Counted from the first letter of the stretch, positions 1 to 6,026 are shown. The stretch: 6,628 bases of DNA from Candidatus Oleimmundimicrobium americanum (GCA_002366545.1 DFBH01000033.1:1-6628), one strand, 5' to 3'. Made by a program: numbers and translations. Notes: generated by a model not told the origin, from the sequence alone.

Positions 1-29
1 CGCAGGTTCAAATCCTGCATCGCCCACCA
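1..29 (+). tRNA. 3' end of a tRNA, probably tRNA-Val (cut by window start)
   Basis: Only the T-arm, the acceptor 3' strand and the encoded CCA are inside the window. The T-stem GCAGG (2-6) pairs with CCTGC (14-18) around the loop TTCAAAT. It is followed by acceptor strand ATCGCCC (19-25), discriminator A26 and CCA (27-29). The missing 5' acceptor strand must be GGGCGAT, which is common in bacterial tRNA-Val. The anticodon lies outside the window, so the Val assignment is inference. A tRNA-Asp follows 150 bases downstream, as expected for a tRNA cluster. Confidence 0.8.
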
Positions 30-85
30 ATCTTGCCGTAGGCGAATTGCGACCCTTCGTTTCTCCACCACAGGTGTCTGGAGCT

Positions 86-115
86 GGGTCATCCTGGAAC
101 GAAGCGAAGGATGAG
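86..115. repeat. CGAAGC-loop hairpin repeat, copy 1
   Basis: CATCCT (90-95) pairs perfectly with AGGATG (108-113) around the 12-base loop GGAACGAAGCGA. The layout GGGTC-stem-CGAAGC-GA-stem-GAG recurs at 389-420 with a different but self-complementary stem. This suggests a dispersed REP/MITE-like palindromic element whose loop core is kept while the stem drifts. Similar elements with a CATCCTG...CGAAGCGAAGGAT pattern are familiar to me from several bacterial genomes. No function is implied. The short CTCCA/TGGAG pair just upstream (63-67 with 79-83) may be part of the same element. Confidence 0.6.
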
Positions 116-116
116 T

Positions 117-165
117 AGTTAAGAGTTAGGAGTTGGGAATTAACTAATAACTAATGACTCCCGAC
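117..165. repeat. Degenerate heptanucleotide tandem repeat with internal inversion
   Basis: The stretch splits cleanly into seven 7-base units: AGTTAAG, AGTTAGG, AGTTGGG, AATTAAC, TAATAAC, TAATGAC, TCCCGAC. The first three are clear variants of one another. The last four resemble their reverse complements, so the array also forms an imperfect palindrome (GTTAG at 125-129 with CTAAC at 165-169, and TGGGA with TCCCG). It lies between the CGAAGC hairpin and tRNA-Asp and encodes nothing recognisable. It is probably a short repeat array that expands by slippage. Confidence 0.5.
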
Positions 166-179
166 TAACAATTTAATAT

Positions 180-256
180 GGGGGCGTGGTGCAATTGGTT
201 AGCACACTGGCCTGTCAAGCCAGAGGTCGCGGGTTCAAGTCCCGTCGCTCCCGCCA
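180..256 (+). tRNA. tRNA-Asp (anticodon GTC)
   Basis: A full 77-base cloverleaf can be folded by eye. Acceptor GGGGGCG (180-186) pairs with CGCTCCC (246-252) with one G-U. D-stem GTGC (189-192) pairs with GCAC (202-205). Anticodon stem CTGGC (207-211) pairs with GCCAG (219-223) around loop CTGTCAA, with anticodon GTC at 214-216. T-stem GCGGG (229-233) pairs with CCCGT (241-245) around TTCAAGT. Discriminator G253 and encoded CCA (254-256) follow. G at the discriminator position and GTC both fit aspartate. Confidence 0.97.
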
Positions 257-266
257 CATTAGTTAT

Positions 267-342
267 ATGGATACATGGTAACTTGATAATATAGTTTTTT
301 ATAGCTCCATGTCACTATATTGCTATGTGGCCAGGTATCTAT
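267..342. repeat. Long imperfect hairpin in the tRNA spacer
   Basis: Nested complementary segments lie between tRNA-Asp and the broken tRNA-Phe copy. ATGGATAC (267-274) pairs with GTATCTAT (335-342) with one G-U. TGG (276-278) pairs with CCA (331-333). AATATAG (288-294) pairs with CTATATT (315-321). A run of six T (295-300) sits in the terminal part. It fills nearly the whole spacer and stops 3 bases before the next tRNA-like sequence. It could be a decayed palindromic element. The T-run alone, without a GC-rich stem, does not make a convincing terminator. Confidence 0.4.
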
Positions 343-345
343 TAT

Positions 346-432
346 GGCGGGATAGCTCAGTCGGCCCCTTGGCCTGGTAAGGCCTCCGGGGTCCCGTAGG
401 GCGAAGCCCGAGGGATAGAGCACTTTAGCTCT
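346..432 (+). pseudogene. Broken tRNA-Phe-like fragment with an insertion in the D-loop
   Basis: Positions 346-364 are identical over 19 bases to the first 19 bases of the intact tRNA-Phe (464-482): acceptor strand, D-stem and start of the D-loop. The match then breaks for 51 bases and resumes with TAGAGCA (416-422), equal to 483-489, the rest of the D-arm. After that the sequence diverges. No Phe anticodon arm, T-arm or acceptor 3' strand can be found before 463. The inserted block is two back-to-back hairpins, annotated separately. A further small hairpin, AGAGC (417-421) with GCTCT (428-432), follows. The fragment cannot make a normal tRNA. It is best read as a truncated duplicate of the downstream tRNA-Phe that has also taken an insertion. 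Confidence 0.75.
365..415. repeat. Two-hairpin insertion in the tRNA-Phe-like fragment (CGAAGC repeat, copy 2)
   Basis: Hairpin A (365-391): CCCC (365-368) pairs with GGGG (388-391), and GGCCT (371-375) with AGGCC (380-384) around loop GGTA. Hairpin B (392-415): TCCC (392-395) pairs with GGGA (412-415), and GGGC (399-402) with GCCC (406-409) around loop GAA. The two hairpins abut without a spacer, and together they coincide exactly with the block missing from the intact tRNA-Phe. Hairpin B and its flanks (389-420) share the GGGTC...CGAAGC...GA...GAG layout of the element at 86-115. No coding capacity and no transposase are seen, so any movement would need help from elsewhere. Confidence 0.6.
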
Positions 433-463
433 TACTACAAACTATATACATAAACTGAAATTT

Positions 464-539
<76 letters not shown>

Positions 540-562
540 TCGTTTTCCCAGTTCTAAGTATA

Positions 563-908
563 GTCATATTTTCTACACTGGATTTGCTCCGGTTTTACTC
601 GAACTCTTTACTCTGTCTTCGCAGAGGATCACGGGCTTGCCTGTGGGGCTTCACATCGGGTGTTCTTATTGCTTGGTGGCAAAAGGGAAGGACTCGGCGG
701 AACAATAGTGATAATTATCGGTATCATGCACAGCACCTTCGCATACTTTGCCGCTGGTCACAATAAGGTTTTTGCTATGCTGATATCAGGCGGTCCTTTT
801 TTGTTGATTGGCACCCTGTTCTTCGCAAGTTGGCGGAAGACAAGAGAGCGGAAATTTCTAAAAACAATGCGTAGTGTCAAAAATGTATCTCACTTATTCA
901 ACTTATAA
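563..908 (+). pseudogene. Probable frameshifted remnant of a small membrane protein
   Basis: The frame ending at 908 is open from 564 but has no good start. A GTG at 660 gives 82 residues without a clear Shine-Dalgarno sequence. It encodes two likely membrane helices (GTIVIIIGIMHSTFAYFA and VFAMLISGGPFLLIGTLFF) and a basic tail (SWRKTRERKF). In another frame, just before, the hydrophobic stretch SGVLIAWW ends at about 680, where GGTGGCAAAAGGGAAGG would link it to KREGLGG with a one-base frame change. The joined pattern, AWW-KREGLGG-hydrophobic-ISGPFLLIG-SW, resembles small uncharacterised membrane proteins that I recall under DUF7670-like names. That match is from memory and weak. What is seen is a protein-like hydrophobic tail without a usable 5' end. 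A short genuine 82-residue protein from the GTG is the alternative. Confidence 0.35.
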
Positions 909-1172
909 TCATGTTGTTGCTATTTCTCCATTTAAGATAACCTATTTATCCGTCTTAGCATTTGCTTACCGGTCCTTCTTTGGTAGGTGCAGCATTTTGA
1001 ATTTTTATGCTTATAATCTGTGAACTGTTTTTGTCGGCAAAAAAATGAGGAAAATTAAGAGATTTAAGGTGGTATCGTATCTAAAGTAGAAAGATTCTAA
1101 AGTGTAATTTATTAAATGTCGATAATAATTATGTACTTTAAAATTCCCAAACAGTTTTGAAAGTGCGAAATA
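909..1172. other. AT-rich intergenic leader upstream of the HD-GYP gene
   Basis: No gene is supported here. A perfect TATAAT (1012-1017) could be a -10 element, but there is no convincing -35 at 16-18 bases, and it would leave a leader of about 150 bases. A stem of about 6 bp lies at 965-970 with 982-987 (one G-U), with no T-run, so it is not a clear terminator. No riboswitch or RNA fold was recognised. Confidence 0.3.
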
Positions 1173-4139
1173 ATGACCGATAAAATGAATGAAAGAGACA
1201 ATCAAAAAGGGTCTACTTCTCCTTTTGCCCTTATATGGCGATTGGCACTCATTATATTTGTAGTTGAACTTGTGATTATGTTGGTGTTGTGGAAAGTTCC
1301 TCCTTTGCCCTGGTACATGGTTCCTCTGCTGGATGCAATCGCATTAATTGTTTTGGTATTCCCTGCACTTTACTATTTGATTTTTCATCCTTTAACTCGG
1401 GAAATTGCTGAGCGCGGGCAAGCAGAGAAGTCAACCAAACTTGCCCATAAAGAACTTAATCAGATATTCCAGACCGCAGCTGATGGAATGCGTGTGGTCG
1501 ATAAAGATTTTAACATGATTCGAGTTAATGAAACATTTTCGAATCTTTCGGGCGTAAGCAGAGACGAAGTGGTGGGCAAAAAGTGCTACGAGGTGTTTCG
1601 TGGTCCTCTCTGCCATACCCCCGATTGCCCGCTGACCCGAATTCTCGGCGGCGAGGAACACATTGAATGCGATATAGAAAAGGAACGAAACGATGGCACC
1701 AGAGTCCCTTGCATTGTAACGGCAACCCCATTTCGGGGATCAAGTGGTGAACTAATTGGTATTGTCGAAGATTTCAAGGATATCACTGAGCGCAAGCAAA
1801 CCGAAATAGAAGTTAAGAAACTAAAACAGCAAATTGAGTTCATTTTAGGCGCGACAAAGACGGGTCTCGATATTATCGATTCCGAGTTTAACGTTCGATA
1901 TATCGACCCAGAGTGGAAGAAAGTTTATGGTGAGCTGATGGGACGAAAATGTTATGAATATTTCATGGGTCAAGATGAGGTATGTCCTGGATGTGGAATC
2001 GCGAAGGCCAAGAAAACAAAAGCTTCCACTGTTACCGAGGAGGTTCTTGTCAAAGAAGGAAATAGGCCGATACAAGTTACAACCATACCATTTCAGGATG
2101 ATAAGGGCGATTGGTTGTTTGCTGAGGTGAATGTCGATATCACTGAGCGCAAAAAGGCGGAGGAGGCACTGCAGGAGAGCGAGGGAAAACTTAATGCTAT
2201 GTTGCAGTCAATTAGTGACCATATGAGTATGATGGACAAAGATTTAAATATTCTCTGGGCAAATGAAACCGCCAAGAAAATCTTTGGCGCGGATATTATC
2301 GGCAAAAAATGTTATGAGGCATACCATAAAAGAGATAAACCTTGTGAACCATATCCCTGCCTTACGCTCAAGGCATTTCAGGATGGAAAGGTTCATGAGC
2401 ACGGTACCTGGGCGATAGATAAAAACGGTAAAACAATATATTTCCATTGTACCGCCAATGTAGCTTTAAGAGGTGAAGAGGGAAAACCCACGGCAGTGAT
2501 TGAAATTTCAAGAGACATCACCGAGCAAAGGAAGAACGAAGAGAGCATCAAGCACTTAAACAGGGTGCTTCGTGCAATAAGCGATATCAATCAATTGGTA
2601 GTTAGGGAAACTGACCCCCAGGAGTTGTTGAAGAAGTCGTGTGAAGTTCTTGTTCAATCTCGGGACTATAGCGCGGCTCAAGCTACTTTAACCAAGAACG
2701 ATAAGCCCGTATTTCAGGCGGCAGCGGTGGCACCGGAACATGAAGAAAAAGAGAGTGCGCATCCCGATCCTTTAGAGAAAGATGCCTCGCATGTTTACGA
2801 GGTCCTAAAAGAAGAGTTAACCGATATCGTTGGCGAAGGGAGCACCGAGCTCTATCGCAGCAGCTCCTCCCTTCTTGAAAAATATGGGTACGGTTCACGT
2901 AAAGCCGTTCCTCTAAGCTATAAAGATAAAACTTTTGGGACGATTAAGGTCTGCTCCAAATTGCCTTACGCTTTCGATGTTGAGGAGGTAAAACTTTTAG
3001 AAGAGGTATGTGAAGACATCGGTTTTGCCCTGGAAAGTATGGAAAAAGAAGAGAGAAGAAAGCAAGCAGAAGTGAAACTCGAAAATAGGGTCACCGAACT
3101 CACTACCCTTTCCGAAGTAAGTGCGAATATCAGCTCCACCTTGGAGCTCGATAGGGTTCTTGAATTAAGCTTGGGAAGCGCTCGGCAACTCCTCGACGCA
3201 GAGTGCGGCTCAATCATGCTCTTAAATGAGAAAGAAAAGCTCTTAACCGTTGCCGTTTCTTTCGGCTTGAGCAAAGAGTTTGCCCAAGTCAAAGAGAAAT
3301 TGGGAGAGGGCATCGCCGGTTACGTGGCAAAAACGGGTAAGCCTCTCTTTCTAAAGAAGGATATGAAGGATACCCCTTTTGAGAAGTATAAGAAGGAAAG
3401 GAAGATAAAGGATGCTCTCTCCATTCCCATCAAGGTCAAAGATAAGATAATCGGTGTATTTAACGTAGACAACAAAGACCAAGAAGGGGCCTTCACCCAA
3501 AGCGACCTAAAACTCTTTACCATCTTGGCCTCCGAGGTTGGGGCGGCCATAGAGAACGCCAGGCTATATCAGGATATAAGGAAAGGTTTGTTAAATACGG
3601 TCAAAGCTTTAGCCATGGCCGTCGATGCTAAGGACCCCTATACTCACGGTCACTCCGAAAGGGTCGTAAAATACAGCCTGGCCATCGCCAAAGAGATGAA
3701 GTTGCCCAAAGAGGAGATAGAAGAGATTGAAATATCTGCCCGTCTTCATGATGTGGGAAAGATAGGGGTAAGCGGGAAGATACTTGGAAAACCAACCGGT
3801 CTTACCGAAAAGGAGTGGAAGGTAATTAAAAAACATCCTAAGACAAGCGCCAAAATCCTTGAGCCGGTGGACTTCTCTCCCGAAATAGTCTCCTGTGTCC
3901 TTTTCCATCACGAACGTCCCGATGGCAAAGGATATCCCAATGGAATATCAAGAGATGAGATTCCACTTGGGGCGAGTATCATCAAGGTGGCTGATGCCTA
4001 CGACGCCATGACCTCAGACAGACCTTACCGCAAGGCCCTATCTGAAAAGAAAGCTGTAGATGAACTCAAGAAACACAAAGGAACTCAATTTCATCCCGAG
4101 GTGGTTGAGGCGTTTTTGAGAGAGATAAGAAATAAGTAA
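1173..4139 (+). CDS. Membrane-anchored PAS(x3)-GAF(x2)-HD-GYP sensor, predicted cyclic-di-GMP phosphodiesterase
   Basis: A 988-residue protein predicted to sense signals at the inner membrane and hydrolyse cyclic-di-GMP. Two membrane helices (about 20-40 and 47-71) are joined by a very short loop, so nearly all of the protein is cytoplasmic. Three PAS domains follow (about 91-207, 217-326, 337-453), each closing in DITE(R/Q) and each carrying a GxKCYE-C-C cysteine signature. Next come a weak GAF-like domain (about 465-620), a coiled-coil-like linker (620-650) and a clearer GAF domain (about 655-797). The C-terminal HD-GYP domain (800-988) has H825, H827, the HD pair H859-D860 with K863, H888, H912-H913-E914-R915, the GYP motif at 920-922 and D941, so the metal-binding set looks complete. 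There is no GGDEF or histidine kinase domain. The ATG at 1173 has only a weak GAAAG-type site upstream. The next in-frame ATG (1185) is no better. The gene stands alone, and what its PAS and GAF domains bind is not visible. Confidence 0.93.
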   Translation: MTDKMNERDNQKGSTSPFALIWRLALIIFVVELVIMLVLWKVPPLPWYMVPLLDAIALIVLVFPALYYLIFHPLTREIAERGQAEKSTKLAHKELNQIFQTAADGMRVVDKDFNMIRVNETFSNLSGVSRDEVVGKKCYEVFRGPLCHTPDCPLTRILGGEEHIECDIEKERNDGTRVPCIVTATPFRGSSGELIGIVEDFKDITERKQTEIEVKKLKQQIEFILGATKTGLDIIDSEFNVRYIDPEWKKVYGELMGRKCYEYFMGQDEVCPGCGIAKAKKTKASTVTEEVLVKEGNRPIQVTTIPFQDDKGDWLFAEVNVDITERKKAEEALQESEGKLNAMLQSISDHMSMMDKDLNILWANETAKKIFGADIIGKKCYEAYHKRDKPCEPYPCLTLKAFQDGKVHEHGTWAIDKNGKTIYFHCTANVALRGEEGKPTAVIEISRDITEQRKNEESIKHLNRVLRAISDINQLVVRETDPQELLKKSCEVLVQSRDYSAAQATLTKNDKPVFQAAAVAPEHEEKESAHPDPLEKDASHVYEVLKEELTDIVGEGSTELYRSSSSLLEKYGYGSRKAVPLSYKDKTFGTIKVCSKLPYAFDVEEVKLLEEVCEDIGFALESMEKEERRKQAEVKLENRVTELTTLSEVSANISSTLELDRVLELSLGSARQLLDAECGSIMLLNEKEKLLTVAVSFGLSKEFAQVKEKLGEGIAGYVAKTGKPLFLKKDMKDTPFEKYKKERKIKDALSIPIKVKDKIIGVFNVDNKDQEGAFTQSDLKLFTILASEVGAAIENARLYQDIRKGLLNTVKALAMAVDAKDPYTHGHSERVVKYSLAIAKEMKLPKEEIEEIEISARLHDVGKIGVSGKILGKPTGLTEKEWKVIKKHPKTSAKILEPVDFSPEIVSCVLFHHERPDGKGYPNGISRDEIPLGASIIKVADAYDAMTSDRPYRKALSEKKAVDELKKHKGTQFHPEVVEAFLREIRNK

Positions 4140-4327
4140 GTTGTTGATTTTTAAATAAAGCTTGCTTAAGCTCACGTAATGAAAAATTTCCTTATTAAAT
4201 CCTGTAAATCCAAAATGCGCACCGCTTGTTCGATATAGAATCCTGTCATTATTTCTCCATTTTAATCACATAGTTTTGTCTACCAATTGGCAAAGTGTTT
4301 TGCTTTGAGATTTTTCCTGAAAAAATA
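4140..4327. other. Intergenic region between the HD-GYP gene and the ars-type operon
   Basis: No gene is supported. A small hairpin, AGCTT (4159-4163) with AAGCT (4168-4172), lies 20 bases after the HD-GYP stop but has no following T-run. CCAATTGG (4283-4290) is a perfect 8-base palindrome of unknown role. A weak terminator-like element is listed separately. Confidence 0.4.
4290..4315 (+). terminator. Weak candidate terminator before the ars-type operon
   Basis: GCAAA (4290-4294) can pair with TTTGC (4299-4303); alternatively CAAAG (4291-4295) pairs with CTTTG (4303-4307). Five T (4311-4315) follow. The stem is short and AT-rich and lies 150 bases after the preceding stop codon, so it may be chance. 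It would help separate HD-GYP transcription from the operon promoter just downstream. Confidence 0.22.
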
Positions 4328-4356
4328 TTGACCAAAGAGATAAACTTCAGTAATAT
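4328..4356 (+). promoter_or_regulatory. Predicted sigma-70-type promoter of the arsR operon
   Basis: TTGACC (4328-4333) matches the -35 consensus at 5 of 6 positions. It is separated by exactly 17 bases from TAATAT (4351-4356), which matches the -10 consensus at 4 of 6. Transcription would start near 4363, about 35 bases before the arsR ATG, inside the palindrome at 4356-4373. TACAAT (4372-4377) is an alternative -10 but lacks a partner -35 at normal spacing. Confidence 0.55.
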
Positions 4357-4373
4357 ATCAATAAACATTGATA
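4356..4373. promoter_or_regulatory. Predicted ArsR operator palindrome
   Basis: TATCAAT (4356-4362) and ATTGATA (4367-4373) form a perfect 7-bp inverted repeat around AAAC. It contains ATCAA-N6-TTGAT, the pattern associated with ArsR/SmtB-family operators. It starts at the last base of the predicted -10 and covers the predicted transcription start, so a bound repressor would block initiation. The gene immediately downstream encodes an ArsR-family repressor, which fits autoregulation. Confidence 0.65.
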
Positions 4374-4397
4374 CAATAGTGATTGAGATGAGGTGCT

Positions 4398-4709
4398 ATG
4401 GAAAATTTGCAAGTTGGTTGCAAGATTGAAACAAAAAAATTGATTGAACTTATGGAGTATTTGAAAGTTATTTCCGATGAGAACAGGTTAAGAATTTTAT
4501 GTTTTCTAAAGCATGGCGAACGTTGTGTTTGTGAGATTCACGAGACGCTAAATCTCCCGCAAAATCTTACTTCACATCATTTAAAGATCCTTCGTGAAGC
4601 AGAGCTTGTAATTGCCAGGCGGGAGGGTAAGTGGATTCATTATCGGTTAAATGATGAAAAAATCCGTTGTTTAACAAAGCTTTATAAAGAAGTAATTTTA
4701 GGAGGATAA
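4398..4709 (+). CDS. ArsR/SmtB-family metal(loid)-responsive repressor
   Basis: A 103-residue winged-helix repressor of the usual family length, predicted to release its operator when it binds a thiophilic metal or metalloid. The C43-V-C45 pair in GERCVCEI matches the cysteine site of classical arsenite-responsive ArsR proteins at the start of the DNA-binding region. C8, C35 and C91 could add ligands. The recognition helix lies around LPQNLTSHHLKILREAELV (53-71), and the wing around GKWIHYRL (77-84). GAGGTG (4390-4395) sits rather close to the ATG at 4398, but it is the only start with a site. The gene is first in the operon, 25 bases after the palindrome it likely binds. Its last codons contain the ribosome binding site of the permease. 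The class is firm. Arsenic as inducer is inference from the CVC motif and the neighbour. Confidence 0.93.
   Translation: MENLQVGCKIETKKLIELMEYLKVISDENRLRILCFLKHGERCVCEIHETLNLPQNLTSHHLKILREAELVIARREGKWIHYRLNDEKIRCLTKLYKEVILGG
4700..4705 (+). promoter_or_regulatory. Permease ribosome binding site inside the arsR 3' end
   Basis: AGGAGG at 4700-4705 lies within the final Leu-Gly-Gly codons of arsR, just before its TAA (4707-4709). The permease ATG begins one base after that stop. Ribosomes finishing arsR therefore sit on the permease start region, which suggests translational coupling. Confidence 0.8.
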
Positions 4710-4710
4710 A

Positions 4711-5763
4711 ATGATTACCTGGCAAGCTATTTTATCAAGCGGTTGGGGAGCATTAATTGATTATGTATGGCACCATACCTTAACTTGTTTAGTCCCTGCT
4801 TTTTTTATTGCGGGAGCCATTGCTAGTTTTATCTCCAAAGATTCTGTGATGAAGTATTTTGGTCTTGATGCTAATAAATTTCTCTCATATAGTATAGCCT
4901 CGGTCTCAGGTGCAATACTTGCCGTATGTTCTTGTACAGTGCTACCCATCTTCGCGGGAATTAATAGACGAGGAGCCGGTCTTGGACCAGCAATCGCATT
5001 TCTTTACTCGGGCCCCGCAATTAATATTCTTGCTATCATCTATACAGCTCGCCTTCTTGGCCCCGGGCTTGGCTTAGCTCGAGCAATCCTGGCTGTCCTA
5101 TTTGCGGTGGCAATAGGTCTTATGATGGCCATTATTTATCGGAAAGAAGAAAATCAAAAAAATAAGGAAATGCCAATGTTTAACGCTATGGATAACGAAA
5201 AGGGGAATGATTTAGGCCGGCTTGTCTTTATCGCAACTCTGGTGCTAATTCTTCTTACTGCTACTTCCAAATTTGCCAACTTCATCAAGTGGCCTTTTGT
5301 TATTGCTGAAATCTTCTTTGTTGTTTATATGTCTCTTTACTGGTTTGAGAGAAGTGAAATTAATATGTGGCTTTCAGAAACTTGGAACTTAATGAAGCTC
5401 ATAGTACCCGTTCTTCTTATAGGGGTTTTCTTTGCAGGAGTTATAGAGGTGCTTCTTCCGCCCGCTTGGGTAGGAAGATTTGTCGGGGGGAATACCTTCC
5501 TGGGCAATTTTATCGCTTCTATTTCTGGCGCGTTCATGTATTTTGCTACTCTAACCGAAGTTCCTATCATTAAAACACTTTTGAATTTGGGGATGGGAAG
5601 GGGGCCAGCTTTGACTTTGCTTCTAGCCGGCCCGGCTCTTTCACTCCCCTCAATGTTGGCTATTCAAAGGATAATTGGCACCAAAAAAATGTTAACTTTT
5701 GTTTCGTTGGTGGTTGTTTTCTCGACGGTCGCTGGTCTCTTGTTTGGAGTAATAATGGGATGA
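4711..5763 (+). CDS. PF03773-type (ArsP-like) membrane permease
   Basis: A 350-residue polytopic membrane protein predicted to export a thiol-reactive substrate across the inner membrane. About eight to ten hydrophobic helices are visible, with a charged loop around 143-168 (YRKEENQKNKEM onward). The family hallmark is the intramembrane AVCSCTVLPI segment with C73 and C75, followed by SGPAINILA (100-108). Two related halves can be read: 28-110 and 231-315 share a VPA/VPV opening, SGA, P at 79/285 and GPA(I/L). Only the first half has the cysteines. Characterised relatives include ArsP, which exports trivalent organoarsenicals. Other family members are linked to copper or zinc, so the substrate is inferred. 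Its start is fixed by AGGAGG at 4700-4705. The context (ArsR before, small thiol proteins after) supports metal(loid) efflux. Confidence 0.88.
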   Translation: MITWQAILSSGWGALIDYVWHHTLTCLVPAFFIAGAIASFISKDSVMKYFGLDANKFLSYSIASVSGAILAVCSCTVLPIFAGINRRGAGLGPAIAFLYSGPAINILAIIYTARLLGPGLGLARAILAVLFAVAIGLMMAIIYRKEENQKNKEMPMFNAMDNEKGNDLGRLVFIATLVLILLTATSKFANFIKWPFVIAEIFFVVYMSLYWFERSEINMWLSETWNLMKLIVPVLLIGVFFAGVIEVLLPPAWVGRFVGGNTFLGNFIASISGAFMYFATLTEVPIIKTLLNLGMGRGPALTLLLAGPALSLPSMLAIQRIIGTKKMLTFVSLVVVFSTVAGLLFGVIMG

Positions 5764-5786
5764 AAAATTAAGGAGGTGTTTTCTAT

Positions 5787-6026
5787 ATGGTTGAGATTAA
5801 AATTTTAGGGACGGGATGCTCGAAATGTAAAAAGCTGACCAAATTAGCAGAAGAAGCTGTTAGCGAGCTCGGTGTTCCAGCAGAAGTAACTAAAGTGACG
5901 GACATTGATGAGATTATGAACTATGGTGTTATGGTGACCCCTGCCCTTGTCATCGAAGGGGAGGTAAAAGCGGCAGGTAAAATACCAAGCAAGGAAGAAA
6001 TTAAAAAATGGATTGAGACAAATTAA
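5787..6026 (+). CDS. Small redox-active disulfide protein (thioredoxin fold, TIGR00412-like)
   Basis: A 79-residue minimal thioredoxin-fold protein. C11-S-K-C14 follows the first beta strand (VEIKILGTG), and a Thr-Pro pair at 51-52 (MVTPALVI) gives the cis-proline loop expected beside the active site. This length and the GTGCxKC pattern fit the small redox-active disulfide protein 2 family, often next to PF03773 permeases. The likely role is thiol-disulfide exchange or passing a thiophilic ion to or from the permease. Which one cannot be told. AGGAGGTG (5771-5778), 8 bases before the ATG, is a very strong ribosome binding site and supports high expression. The gap to the permease is 23 bases. 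No signal peptide is seen, so it acts in the cytoplasm. Confidence 0.9.
   Translation: MVEIKILGTGCSKCKKLTKLAEEAVSELGVPAEVTKVTDIDEIMNYGVMVTPALVIEGEVKAAGKIPSKEEIKKWIETN

Noticed and set aside
423..440. Possible Lys(CTT) anticodon loop (CTCTTAC) after the D-arm of the broken tRNA
   Set aside because: The flanking bases do not form a five-pair anticodon stem, and no T-arm follows, so a tRNA-Lys cannot be supported.
584..766. 60-codon open frame starting at TTG
   Set aside because: The start has no ribosome binding site, and past about 690 the translation (RTRRNNSDNYRYH) looks like out-of-frame sequence. Only its SGVLIAWW segment is used, as part of the proposed frameshifted remnant.
921..933. 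13-base match TATTTCTCCATTT also at 4250-4262
   Set aside because: It is short and AT-rich, without flanking similarity or symmetry. It is compatible with chance in two AT-rich intergenic regions.
1012..1017. TATAAT as the promoter of the HD-GYP gene
   Set aside because: It is not listed as a promoter because no acceptable -35 lies 16-18 bases upstream and the implied leader is long. It is mentioned only within the intergenic entry.
2966..3313. Minus-strand open frame of 115 codons, rich in Ser
   Set aside because: It is a shadow of the GAF-coding part of the HD-GYP gene. The low-complexity Ser/Phe/Leu translation is typical of the reverse of Glu/Lys-rich coding sequence.
4159..4172. AGCTT/AAGCT hairpin after the HD-GYP stop as a terminator
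   Set aside because: The stem is only five bp, and no T-run follows on the + strand.
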